Below are positions 52,129 to 60,663 of a stretch of DNA of 64,000 nucleotides, piece by piece. The number at the start of each line of letters is the position of its first letter. Position 1 is the stretch's first letter. The stretch lies in the NCBI GenBank assembly GCA_016938135.1, contig JAFGVD010000007.1:1-64000 (forward strand). The letters are read 5' to 3'. The notes under the pieces are model-generated. The model worked only from the letters and a program-made list of their open reading frames with translations. It did no database searches and was not told the origin of the DNA. The translations under genes were made by a program, and so were the position numbers. This DNA comes from Coriobacteriia bacterium (GTDB lineage Bacteria > Actinomycetota > Coriobacteriia > Anaerosomatales > Anaerosomataceae).

Positions 52129-52967
52129 TGCAAAACGAATACGCGCTCCTCGATAGCGGCGAAGGCCGCAAGCTCGAGCGATTCGGCTATGTGGTCTTGT
52201 CACGTCCGTGTGAGCAGGCGGTCTGGGAACGGCAGGACCCGGAGGCGTGGGCGGTCTGCTCGGCGTCTTTTGACCGGGAACACGGATGGACGGCCTGCGG
52301 CGGGGCACAGATGCCCGACAGCTGGGTCGTGACGATCAACGACATCACGATGAGACTTAAGCCAAGCCCTGCAGGGCACCTGGGCGTCTTTCCGGAGACC
52401 CGTGAGCTGTGGGGCATGGTCACGGACACGCTGAGGGGCGCGCAGGTGAAAGGCTCAGGGGTCCTGAACCTGTTCGCGTATTCGGGCGGAGCGACCATGG
52501 CCGCGGCGCGCGCCGGCTTTCCCGTGTGTCACCTGGACTCCTCGAAGTCGATGGTCACCCGCGCTCGGGACAATGCTGCGCTGAATCACTTGGGTGATGC
52601 GCCCATTCGCTGGATCGTCGAGGACGTCAACAAGTTCTTGGACAGAGAGATCCGCAGGGGTCGGCGCTACGATGCCATCATGCTCGATCCGCCGTCGTTC
52701 GGACGCGGCGCCAGAGGCGAGCAGTACAAGATCGACAGGGATCTTGTTCTCACGCTTGAGAAGTGCAAGGCCCTGTTGACCGAGAAGTCCGTGTTTCTGT
52801 TGCTTACTTCGCATACCCGTGGCGTTACGGCACCGCAACTCGAAGGCGTCGTGGGCGGGCTTATGGGCCGCGGCAAGACGGCTACGGGTGAGATGGAGCT
52901 GACCGGTGCCACCGGTGTGCGCGCTGTTAGCAGCGGGGTATGGGTGCAGTGGAAACCCGAACAGTAG
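52128..52967 (+). CDS. class I SAM-dependent methyltransferase (RlmI/COG1092-like)
   Basis: 279 residues. SAM site VLNLFAYSGGATMAAARAG (near 111), acidic HLDSSKSMV, motif IV LDPPSFGRGARGEQYKID (near 185), consistent with 23S rRNA cytosine methyltransferases of the RlmI group. The N-terminal PUA domain of RlmI is missing; a different N-terminal part (RFGYVVLSRPCEQAVWERQ) is present, as in a short subfamily. The target nucleotide is unknown. Confidence 0.85.
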   Translation: MQNEYALLDSGEGRKLERFGYVVLSRPCEQAVWERQDPEAWAVCSASFDREHGWTACGGAQMPDSWVVTINDITMRLKPSPAGHLGVFPETRELWGMVTDTLRGAQVKGSGVLNLFAYSGGATMAAARAGFPVCHLDSSKSMVTRARDNAALNHLGDAPIRWIVEDVNKFLDREIRRGRRYDAIMLDPPSFGRGARGEQYKIDRDLVLTLEKCKALLTEKSVFLLLTSHTRGVTAPQLEGVVGGLMGRGKTATGEMELTGATGVRAVSSGVWVQWKPEQ

Positions 52968-53027
52968 GAGATGTGGGTAATCACTACGTACGCACTATCG
53001 TGAACTGTAACAATCAAGGAGGACGCT

Positions 53028-53249
53028 ATGGCCGGCAAGATCTTCTTCAGAGAGCGTCGCAAGGTCGACGAGGGCGAGAAGAAGCCGCGCTTCAACGTGG
53101 TGGCGACTCAGGGTACGGATCTCAAGTTCCAGGTCAAGCACATGCGTCGCCAGGAACTCGAGATCATCGCCGAGTCTGCCGGTGCGGAGCTCATCGAGCT
53201 TGAAGTCGAGGAGAAGGGCCGCAAGCGGGAGTCGAAAGACAGCGAGTAG
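53028..53249 (+). CDS. small charged protein, unknown
   Basis: 73 residues, 40 percent charged. It opens MAGKIFFRERRKVDEGEKKP and has FNVVATQGTDLKFQVKHMRR followed by a helix QELEIIAESAGAELIELEVE and a Lys/Glu tail. GGAGGAC precedes the ATG. It lies 77 bases before the molybdenum-storage homologue on the same strand. No family recognised; the strand-strand-helix layout suggests a small nucleic-acid- or protein-binding fold (inference). Confidence 0.75.
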   Translation: MAGKIFFRERRKVDEGEKKPRFNVVATQGTDLKFQVKHMRRQELEIIAESAGAELIELEVEEKGRKRESKDSE

Positions 53250-53326
53250 CAGTATTCTCTGTTCCGGGCGACTGATGCACACTTGAGACGCATACGTATA
53301 CGCACACGCAGACATGGAGGTAGCCG

Positions 53327-54157
53327 ATGCCGCTCATCCGCGAGCGAGACAGCAAACGACTGCACATCAAGGGCAGGCTGATGGGCGAGAGCCTTGTGAG
53401 CGAGTCGTTCCTTGACTCGCTGGAGGTGGCGCCGCAGCAGAGGTTGTTCCCTGATGTGAATGTGATGAAGATCGGCGGACAGTCGATCTGTGATCGCGGA
53501 AAGCACGCGCTGCCCGGCATCATCGAGGAGATCGCGGCAAACAGGGACGAGCACAAGATGCTCCTGCTGACCGGTGGCGGCACACGGAGTCGGCATATCT
53601 ATGCCATCGGACTTGAGCTGGGCATGCCTACCGGCATCATCGCGGCTTTCGGAAGCTCCGTCTCCAAGCAAAACGCACTGTTGGTGGCTACGCTGCTCTC
53701 TCAGCATGGTGGTATCGAGATAGACCAGGACGCCATCATGAAGCTGCCCAACTACTTCGCGCAGGGCTGCATCCCCGTGACGCAGGGGATGCCGCCCTAT
53801 GACTACTTCGCCATACCTCCCGAGAAGGGGCGGATCCCCATCCATCGGACCGACGTGGGAACGTTGCTGATGGCCGATCTCATCGGTGCAAAGAGTTGTA
53901 TCTTCCTCAAAGACGAGCGGGGGCTTCACACCAACGACCCCAAGAAGGACCCCGAGGCGGAGTTCATCCCGAAGATCACCGTTTCGGAGTTGCGCGAGAT
54001 GCACCTGGACGACCTCATCATCGAGCGTCCATGCCTTGAGATCCTGGAGAACAGCCAGGTGGTCGACCACATCCAGATCATCGATGCGACGCAGCGCGGC
54101 AACATCACCAAAGCGTTGGCCGGCGAGCACGTGGGGACGCTTATCACTCGGGACTAG
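53327..54157 (+). CDS. molybdenum storage protein-like (amino acid kinase fold)
   Basis: 276 residues matching MoSto (MosA/MosB) over the full length: VNVMKIGGQSICDRG (near 45), LLTGGGTRSRHIYAIGLELG, AFGSSVSKQNALLVATLL, GMPPYDYFAIPP, RTDVGTLLMADLIGAK, IFLKDERGLHTNDPKKDP and the end GNITKALAGEHVGTLIT. In Azotobacter the alpha3beta3 hexamer uses ATP to pack polymolybdate or polytungstate. Here one gene only is seen, so a homohexamer is likely. A UMP kinase is the alternative fold relative, but the MoSto-specific segments fit better. It would supply metal to the formate dehydrogenase. Confidence 0.82.
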   Translation: MPLIRERDSKRLHIKGRLMGESLVSESFLDSLEVAPQQRLFPDVNVMKIGGQSICDRGKHALPGIIEEIAANRDEHKMLLLTGGGTRSRHIYAIGLELGMPTGIIAAFGSSVSKQNALLVATLLSQHGGIEIDQDAIMKLPNYFAQGCIPVTQGMPPYDYFAIPPEKGRIPIHRTDVGTLLMADLIGAKSCIFLKDERGLHTNDPKKDPEAEFIPKITVSELREMHLDDLIIERPCLEILENSQVVDHIQIIDATQRGNITKALAGEHVGTLITRD

Positions 54158-54178
54158 CGCGACCCGGCTTGGCCTAGC

Positions 54179-55288
54179 CTAGAACCTGCGCACCTCTCGG
54201 TAGAGCGTGTCGCGCTGCACGGGCGTGAAGCCGGCGTTGCCGATGAGGCGCACCAGCTCATCTCGGGCAAGCATGAACCTGGTGCCCGCCGAGGCGACCA
54301 CGTTTTCCTCGATCATCGTCGAGCCCATGTCATTCGCACCGAAGCACAGCGACACCTGTCCGATCTTGGGACCCTGTGTCACCCACGACGCCTGGATGTT
54401 GGTGACGTTGTCGAGGAGCAGCCGCGAGACGGCCAGCGTGCGCAGGTACTCCCAGCCGCTGGCCGCAGCACCGGTGAACTCACCTTCGGCAAGCTCGGTG
54501 TTGCCGGGCTGGAAGCTCCACGGGATGAACGCGCGGAAGCCTACGGCGCCCTTCTCGGCGGCCTCGTCTTGCACCTCGCGGACGCGTCGCATGTGCGCCA
54601 CGCGATCCTCCACGCTTTCCGTGCCGCCGAACATCATCGTGGCTGTCGTGGACATGCCAAGCTCGTGTGCCTCGCGCATGACGTTCAGCCACTCGTCGCT
54701 TGTCGCCTTCTTGGGCGAGACGTGGCTGCGTACGCTGTCCACCAAGATCTCCGCACCACCACCGGGTAGCGAGTCCAGGCCGGCGTCGCGCAAGCGCTGC
54801 AGGACCTCGCGTGTGCTGATGCCCGAGATGCGCGCGATGTGTACCATCTCGGGCGGGCCGAAGCCGTGCACGTGGATGGGGTAGCGCTCCTTGAGAGCGC
54901 GGAGCATGTCCTCGTACCACTGGATGCCCAGGTCAGGATGCAGGCCGCCTTGCAGCAGGATCGCGGTGCCCTCCAGTGCGAGCGTCTCTTCGACCTTCTC
55001 GTAGAGCGCGTCGGGCGAGAGCACATATGCGTCGTCGTCGCTGCTGTCGCGGTAGAACGCGCAGAAGCGGCAACCGCTCACGCATACGTTGGTGTAGTTC
55101 ACGTTGCGGTCCACGATGAACGTGACTTCACGCTCGGGGTGCAGCCGGTCGCGCATAGCCGAGGCGGCGGCGCCCAGCTGCAGGATGTCGGCGCTCTCCA
55201 GCAGCGCAAGCGCTTCTTCTTCCGAGAGGCGATGCTCTCCGCGCGCAGCCGCGAACGCCAGGGCATGGAGGTCGTCGTGTTCATTCAT
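54179..55288 (-). CDS. mqnC: cyclic dehypoxanthinyl futalosine synthase
   Basis: 369 residues, radical SAM with CVSGCRFCAFYRD (near 70), LLQGGLHPDLGIQWYEDML, HGFGPPEMVHIAR, SLPGGGAEILVDSVR and FIPWSFQPGNTELA. It closes the ring of dehypoxanthine futalosine in menaquinone synthesis. The ATG overlaps the mqnA stop by four bases. Menaquinone is needed by the formate dehydrogenase and NDH-2. Confidence 0.94.
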   Translation of the reverse strand: MNEHDDLHALAFAAARGEHRLSEEEALALLESADILQLGAAASAMRDRLHPEREVTFIVDRNVNYTNVCVSGCRFCAFYRDSSDDDAYVLSPDALYEKVEETLALEGTAILLQGGLHPDLGIQWYEDMLRALKERYPIHVHGFGPPEMVHIARISGISTREVLQRLRDAGLDSLPGGGAEILVDSVRSHVSPKKATSDEWLNVMREAHELGMSTTATMMFGGTESVEDRVAHMRRVREVQDEAAEKGAVGFRAFIPWSFQPGNTELAEGEFTGAAASGWEYLRTLAVSRLLLDNVTNIQASWVTQGPKIGQVSLCFGANDMGSTMIEENVVASAGTRFMLARDELVRLIGNAGFTPVQRDTLYREVRRF

Positions 55289-56115
55289 TTGCCGAACACC
55301 TCGATCGTCGGCACGGCGTCGAGCTGGCCGATCGTGGCCGCCTCCGTGAGGTAGCGTGCGAGTCCTTCGCGGTAGCGCGGCTCAAAACGGAACTGCAGCG
55401 CGTCGAAGTAGCTGCGGAACTTCTCGGCAGGGAACTGCTCCCAGCGTGCGGCGTAGTCGGAGATGTCGTCGAGATGGCTGCGGCAGTAGGCGAGCGACCC
55501 TGAGAGCGCTTCGGCCACCGCCTGCACCGCCCCGGGCTGCTCGGCGGCGTAGCTGCGGCGTACCGCCCACACGGCGTACACCATGGGAAGGCCCGTCCAC
55601 GCGGTCCAGACCGTGCCCAGGTCGTAGGCGAAAAGCCCCTCGGGCTGGTCCCAGTAGGCGCGCAGCGCCTCGTCACCGATGAGCAGCGCGGCGTCAGCGT
55701 CACGCAGCATCGCCGGCAGGTCCGGCGGCATCTCCACGAAACCAGGCGTTGCGCCCCAGTGCTTGTCGATGAGCACGCGCGCCAGCACCTGCGAGGTACG
55801 CGAGGTGTTGGTGAGCGCGACGGTGCGGCCGGTGAGTTCCTCGGCGGGCACCTTGGAGACCAGCAGGATGGACTGCACTTCACCGTTGCTGGAGATGGCG
55901 ATGTCGGGCAGCAGCACGAGGTCGTCGGCGTGGCGCGCGTACTCTATGGCGGGGATGGGCGCCATATCGAGCTTCCCCTCCAGCAGCTCGCGGGCAAGGT
56001 CCGCGGGATTCGCGCGCACCAGGTCCACGTCGAGCAAGACGTCGTTTTTCACCATGCCGTAGTACAGCGGCAGGCAGTTGATGAACTGGATGTGACCAAG
56101 ACGGGGACGGGGCAT
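55285..56115 (-). CDS. mqnA: chorismate dehydratase
   Basis: 276 residues. RLGHIQFINCLPLYYGM at the start, then LLEGKLDMAPIPAIEYARH, VALTNTSRTSQVL and DAALLIGDEALR. This is the MqnA fold, like a periplasmic binding protein without signal peptide. It turns chorismate into 3-enolpyruvylbenzoate, the first step of the futalosine route. ATG at 56115, three bases after mqnE. Confidence 0.94.
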   Translation of the reverse strand: MPRPRLGHIQFINCLPLYYGMVKNDVLLDVDLVRANPADLARELLEGKLDMAPIPAIEYARHADDLVLLPDIAISSNGEVQSILLVSKVPAEELTGRTVALTNTSRTSQVLARVLIDKHWGATPGFVEMPPDLPAMLRDADAALLIGDEALRAYWDQPEGLFAYDLGTVWTAWTGLPMVYAVWAVRRSYAAEQPGAVQAVAEALSGSLAYCRSHLDDISDYAARWEQFPAEKFRSYFDALQFRFEPRYREGLARYLTEAATIGQLDAVPTIEVFGK

Positions 56116-56118
56116 CGC

Positions 56119-57225
56119 TTACTCCCCGTAGATGCGCACGATGTTGTAGAGGGTGTCGCGTTCCACCGCGATGTGGCCGGTCTCCTCGATGGTGGCAACG
56201 AGGTCGTCTTTGGACATCGCCTCAGGCGTCGTGGCGCCGGCCATGTGAGTGATGCGCTCCTCAACCACGGTGCCGTCCAGGTCATCCACGCCAAAGGCGG
56301 TGGAAAGCTGCGCCACCTTCAGGCCCAGCATGATCCAGAACGCCTTGATGTGCGGGATGTTGTCTATCATCAGGCGCCCGATCGCGAGCGTCTTGAGGTC
56401 ATCGAAGCCGGTGGTGGCCGGAAGGTCGGCAAGCTCGGTGTTGGCGGGATGGAAGGCGAGCGGGATGAACGCCAGGAAGCCGCCGGAGAGGTCTTGCTGC
56501 TCACGCAGCAAGATCATGTGGTCGACGCGCTCCTCGATGGTCTCGATGTGGCCGTAGAGCATCGTGCAGTTGGTGGCGATGCCCAGCGAGTGCGCTTCGC
56601 CGTGGATGCGCAGCCACACGTCGCCGCGTGTCTTCTTGTCCCAGGCTGCCACACGCGTCCTTTCCGAGAAGATCTCGGCGCCACCACCGGGCAGGGCGTC
56701 CAGACCGGCCTCCTTGAGGTCGGTCAGCACTTCCAGGGTGCTCTTCTTGCCGATGATCGCCATGTGCTCGATCTCTACAGCGGTGAACGCTTGCACGATG
56801 ACGTGCTTCGGCGCAGCTTCGCGCACCTTGCGCACCATGTCCACGTAGAACTCGTAGCTCCACTCGGGGTGCAGGCCGCTCACGATATGGATCTCATACG
56901 CACCGTCGGCCACGCCCTCGCGGGTCGCCTCCACGATGCTTTCGAGCGTCATCTCGTATGCGCCCTCTTCGCCCTCGCTGCGGGCGAACGCGCAGAACTT
57001 GCAGCGGTTGCGGCAGATGTTGGTGGGGTTGATGTGACGGTTGACCATGAAGTGCACGCGGTCGCCGTTCTTCTCTCGGCGGACATGGTCGGCCATCTGT
57101 CCTATACCGAGAAGATCGTTGCTGTTGTAGAGGGTTATGCCGTCCTCGCGCGTGAGTCGTTCGCCGGCCACTACTTTGGCGGCGATGGGTCCAAGCGCGG
57201 GATCTGTCAGGTGGAATTCAGACAA
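56119..57225 (-). CDS. mqnE: aminofutalosine synthase
   Basis: 368 residues from a TTG at 57225, chosen because GGAGG lies six bases before it; the ATG 21 bases upstream would put that box inside the gene. Radical SAM site CRNRCKFCAFARSEGE (near 68), VSGLHPEWSYEFYVDMV, ALPGGGAEIFSERTR and FIPLAFHPANTELADLP. It joins the enolpyruvyl benzoate with SAM to give aminofutalosine. First gene of mqnE-mqnA-mqnC; mqnB and mqnD are not in the window. Confidence 0.94.
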   Translation of the reverse strand: MSEFHLTDPALGPIAAKVVAGERLTREDGITLYNSNDLLGIGQMADHVRREKNGDRVHFMVNRHINPTNICRNRCKFCAFARSEGEEGAYEMTLESIVEATREGVADGAYEIHIVSGLHPEWSYEFYVDMVRKVREAAPKHVIVQAFTAVEIEHMAIIGKKSTLEVLTDLKEAGLDALPGGGAEIFSERTRVAAWDKKTRGDVWLRIHGEAHSLGIATNCTMLYGHIETIEERVDHMILLREQQDLSGGFLAFIPLAFHPANTELADLPATTGFDDLKTLAIGRLMIDNIPHIKAFWIMLGLKVAQLSTAFGVDDLDGTVVEERITHMAGATTPEAMSKDDLVATIEETGHIAVERDTLYNIVRIYGE

Positions 57226-57381
57226 GGGATACCTCCGTGCGCCCATGTGGGATTCGGGGTCATGTGACCTGCCGATTCTAGCACCCTGGCTTGGCCAGGG
57301 GCAGCTGTCGTTCGTGTCCAATAGGGTATGAACACTCCCATGGACCGGCAAGACGTGCTGGCCACGATGGAGGGAGACACC

Positions 57382-58359
57382 ATGCGACTCAGGCGCATAC
57401 TCGCGCTCGCGCTCGCTGTGATGCTGATGTTGGCTGCAGCGGGTTGCAGCGCGACTGAGACTACCGATACCGGAGACGGCGATGACGGCGTCGAGTCCAA
57501 AGGGCCCATCACCGTGGGCTCCAAGATAGACACCGAAGGCGGCGTTCTGGGTCAGATCATCATCGCTGTGCTGGAGGACAACGGCTTCGATGTGGTCGAC
57601 AAGACCAAGACCGGCCAGACGGAGGTCGTGCGCAAGGCTCTGCTCTCCGGAGAGATCGACATCTATCCGGAGTACACAGGGACAGCCCTGACACAGTTCT
57701 TCCCGGGCGAGAACATCGGGGACGGTACGAGCAAGGATGCCCAGGCGTCTTACGACACCGTCGCGCAGCTGGATGCCCAGCAGAACAACATCATGTGGCT
57801 GGAGCGTGCGCCCGCCAACAACACATGGGCTATCGCCATTCCGCAGTCCCTGTCAGAGGCCGAGGGTATCGTGAGCTTCGAGGATTGGGCGGACTACATC
57901 AATGGCGGTGGCGCGGTGAAGCTCGTGGCCTCACAAGAGTTCGTCGACCGCGTTGAGGACGGTGTGCCTGCTATCGAGAAGGCATACGGGTTCACGCTGA
58001 GCGCCGACCAGCTCATCATCCTCTCGGGTGGGGACACGGCGCAGACTGAGGCGGCAGCCGCGCAGGGCACGAACGGCGCCAACGCCGCGATGGCGTATGG
58101 TACCGACGGTTCTCTCTCGGCGTTGGGACTCGTCGTGCTGGAAGACCCGATGAGCATCTGGCCGGTCTATGAGCCGGCGCCGCTCGTTCGCGGTGAAGTG
58201 CTGGAGATGTACCCTGAGATCGCCGATATCCTGAACCCGGTGTTCAAGGGCATGACCCTCGCGGCGCTTCAGGAGCTCAACGGCCGGGTGGCGGTGGACG
58301 GAGCCGATCCCCGGGACGTGGCACGCGACTACCTCTTAGCCGAAGGGCTCATCCAGTAG
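57382..58359 (+). CDS. glycine betaine/choline-type ABC transporter substrate-binding lipoprotein
   Basis: 325 residues from the ATG at 57382 with AGGGAG six bases before. Lipobox AAAGC near Cys 22. OpuAC-type fold: PITVGSKIDTEGGVLGQIIIAVLEDNGF, VRKALLSGEIDIYPEYTGTAL, and AYGTDGSLSALGLVVLEDP. EYTGTAL is typical of the osmoprotectant/QAT group (OsmF/OpuCC). The ligand is a compatible solute such as glycine betaine, or choline. Confidence 0.9.
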   Translation: MRLRRILALALAVMLMLAAAGCSATETTDTGDGDDGVESKGPITVGSKIDTEGGVLGQIIIAVLEDNGFDVVDKTKTGQTEVVRKALLSGEIDIYPEYTGTALTQFFPGENIGDGTSKDAQASYDTVAQLDAQQNNIMWLERAPANNTWAIAIPQSLSEAEGIVSFEDWADYINGGGAVKLVASQEFVDRVEDGVPAIEKAYGFTLSADQLIILSGGDTAQTEAAAAQGTNGANAAMAYGTDGSLSALGLVVLEDPMSIWPVYEPAPLVRGEVLEMYPEIADILNPVFKGMTLAALQELNGRVAVDGADPRDVARDYLLAEGLIQ

Positions 58360-58360
58360 C

Positions 58361-59536
58361 GTGAGTGACCACAGCCTGCAAACGCGATTCGACCGCGTGG
58401 CGCTCGTGGGGGCGATCGTGACCCTTGCGGGTGCCACTGCGCTTCCGTTTGTGGAACTGCGTCCCAACAGGCTCGTACCCGGCACCGTGCATTCGTTGGC
58501 TGACGCCGGTGTGTGGATGTTTGCGACCTGGGGCCTTGTGGCCCTGGCGCTCCTGTCAGCGGTCGCGCCAAGCGCCAAGGCTCGATCGGCCGCCTCATCT
58601 GCAAGCGCGTATGGGTTGGTCGCCGTCCTCGCGTGGGCGTTGGGCGAGGCCGCCAGCACCCTGCTTGTGGGACAGACGTCGGTGGCGCGCGTGTCCATCG
58701 GCTCGGGCGCCTGGGTGATCTTGCTGGGCGCCGCGGTCATAGGCTTTGCGGGAGGCGAGGAGCGCAAGCGTTATCTGTTGCGACGCCTCGGCCCGCCGGT
58801 GCTGGTACTGGCGGCTGTCGTCTCGGCGTTCGTATGGGGTGGGCTGGACGACATCTCGCTTGCGCAAGAGTTCGAAGTCCGCGCGGAATCGTTTTGGCAG
58901 CTGCTTGCGGGACATCTTGCGCTTGCGGGAGCGGGAGTGGCCCTGGGCGCGGTCTTCGGTGTGCCACTGGGCCTGTGGGCGACGCGTGATCGTAAGGTGC
59001 GAGGTGTGGTCCTGGGTGTGACCGGCATCATCCAGACGGTGCCGAGCCTCGCGCTTCTCGGCCTGCTGATCCTGCCGCTGTCCGCGCTAGGCAACGCGGT
59101 CCCCTTCCTGCGGGACCTGGGCGTGCGCGGTATCGGTGCGGCACCCGGGCTTGTGGCCCTCACCATGTACGCGCTGCTGCCCATCGTCCGCAATACCTAT
59201 GTGGGACTTGCCGAGGTGGACCCGGCGGTCGTGGATGCCGGTCGGGGCATGGGTATGAGCTCGCGCCAGCTGCTCATGCGCGTTGAGCTTCCCCTGGCGT
59301 TGCCGCTCATCATGGAGGGGTTGCGCACCGCCTCGGTGCTGCTGATCGGCATCACCACGCTCACGGTCTTCGCGGGCGCGCGCAACCTGGGCATCCTCAT
59401 CTTCGAGGGGCTTGGACAGTTCGCTCCCGATCTGATCTTGCTGGGCGCGTTGCCGGTGATCGTTCTGGCGGTCGTCGTGGACGTGGCCCTCTCGGCGCTG
59501 GCGAAAAGACTCACACCGGAAGGGGTCCGCGAATGA
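58361..59536 (+). CDS. osmoprotectant ABC permease with extra N-terminal membrane region
   Basis: 391 residues, about 160 longer than the usual permease. The last 215 residues are the normal domain (LAGHLALAGAGVALGAVFGV, LPIVRNTYVGLAEVDPAVVDAGRGMGMSS, the coupling EAA-like loop). Residues 1-165 add four or five helices (ALVGAIVTLAGATALPF, FATWGLVALALL). Such extensions occur in some OpuB-like permeases. GTG start one base after the binding protein. Confidence 0.9.
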   Translation: MSDHSLQTRFDRVALVGAIVTLAGATALPFVELRPNRLVPGTVHSLADAGVWMFATWGLVALALLSAVAPSAKARSAASSASAYGLVAVLAWALGEAASTLLVGQTSVARVSIGSGAWVILLGAAVIGFAGGEERKRYLLRRLGPPVLVLAAVVSAFVWGGLDDISLAQEFEVRAESFWQLLAGHLALAGAGVALGAVFGVPLGLWATRDRKVRGVVLGVTGIIQTVPSLALLGLLILPLSALGNAVPFLRDLGVRGIGAAPGLVALTMYALLPIVRNTYVGLAEVDPAVVDAGRGMGMSSRQLLMRVELPLALPLIMEGLRTASVLLIGITTLTVFAGARNLGILIFEGLGQFAPDLILLGALPVIVLAVVVDVALSALAKRLTPEGVRE

Positions 59537-60663
59537 TCCGTCTGGAAGGCGTCACGCGACGTTATGGCGATGAACTGGCCGTGGACGACCTGTCGCTCGA
59601 GGTCGCAGAGGGCGAGGTGTGCGTCCTCATTGGTCCGTCAGGCTGTGGCAAGACCACTACGCTGCGGATGATCAACCGCCTCATAGAGCCCAGCGGTGGA
59701 AGCATCATGGTGAACGGGCGAAACGTCATGTCCATGCGTCCCGAGGAGCTCCGCCGCGGCCTTGGCTATGTCATCCAGTCCATTGGCCTGTTCCCGCATC
59801 TTTCAGTGGAGCGCAATATCGGCGTCGTGCCGCATCTGCTGGGCTGGGACAAACAGCGGATGGCAGAGCGCGCTCGTGAGCTCCTGCATCTCGTCGGCCT
59901 CGATCCCGAGGTCTATCTGGGGAAGTACCCGCGGCAGCTCTCCGGTGGCGAGGCGCAGCGGGTGGGCGTGGCGCGGGCGCTGGCGGCTGATCCGCCGGTT
60001 CTGCTGATGGATGAGCCGTTCGGCGCTGTAGACCCGCTCAACCGTGAGCGGCTGCAGGCCGAGTTCGCCCGTATCCAGCGCGAGCTGCACAAGACGGTCC
60101 TCTTCGTGACGCATGACATAGACGAGGCGATTCGTCTGGCCGACAAGGTTGCGATCATGCGAGACGGCAGGCTCCAGCAGTTCGCATCGCCGGAAGAGGT
60201 GCTCAACCATCCGGCCAACAAGTTCGTGCATGACTTCGTGGGAGCAGATCGAGCGCTCAAGCGGCTCGTTCGCGTGCGTGTGGAAGACGTTATGCGCTCG
60301 CCGGCCATCGTGCAAGAGGGTTCAGAGGAGCTTGCGTTCCGCGTCGCTGCGGGCAGACGGCGTTTCGTGTACGTGATCGATGCCGCTGGAAAGCTTGTCG
60401 GCTGGATGGACACAGCGGACCTCGAGCCGGATATGGATCCTGCCGAGGCGCTCACACGGGTCGATCCCGCGCAGGCTTCCGTTCGATCGGACGCGAGTCT
60501 GCGCGATGCGCTTTCCCGGATGCTGGGTCTTGGCTTCCGTGCCATCGCAGTCACCGATGACAAGTGCCGTCTGGTGGGGGAGGTCACTTTTGCCGCAGTC
60601 GAGGAGGCCATGACTGAAGGCGATGAGCACATCACCAATATCGCCGAGGAGGACGCCGGGTGA
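59533..60663 (+). CDS. osmoprotectant ABC ATPase with CBS domains
   Basis: 376 residues. Walker A GPSGCGKTTTLRMINRLIEP (near 38), signature LSGGEAQRVGVARAL, Walker B VLLMDEPFGAVDP. The last 125 residues are a tandem CBS pair (VRVEDVMRSPAIVQEGSEE, DASLRDALSRMLGLGFRAIA), which in OpuA senses ionic strength. Start overlaps the permease stop; its stop overlaps the second permease. Confidence 0.94.
   Translation: MIRLEGVTRRYGDELAVDDLSLEVAEGEVCVLIGPSGCGKTTTLRMINRLIEPSGGSIMVNGRNVMSMRPEELRRGLGYVIQSIGLFPHLSVERNIGVVPHLLGWDKQRMAERARELLHLVGLDPEVYLGKYPRQLSGGEAQRVGVARALAADPPVLLMDEPFGAVDPLNRERLQAEFARIQRELHKTVLFVTHDIDEAIRLADKVAIMRDGRLQQFASPEEVLNHPANKFVHDFVGADRALKRLVRVRVEDVMRSPAIVQEGSEELAFRVAAGRRRFVYVIDAAGKLVGWMDTADLEPDMDPAEALTRVDPAQASVRSDASLRDALSRMLGLGFRAIAVTDDKCRLVGEVTFAAVEEAMTEGDEHITNIAEEDAG

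Noticed and set aside
53327-54157. UMP kinase (PyrH)
   Set aside because: It shares the amino acid kinase fold, but has the N-terminal extension and the C-terminal segments of molybdenum storage proteins, which PyrH lacks.
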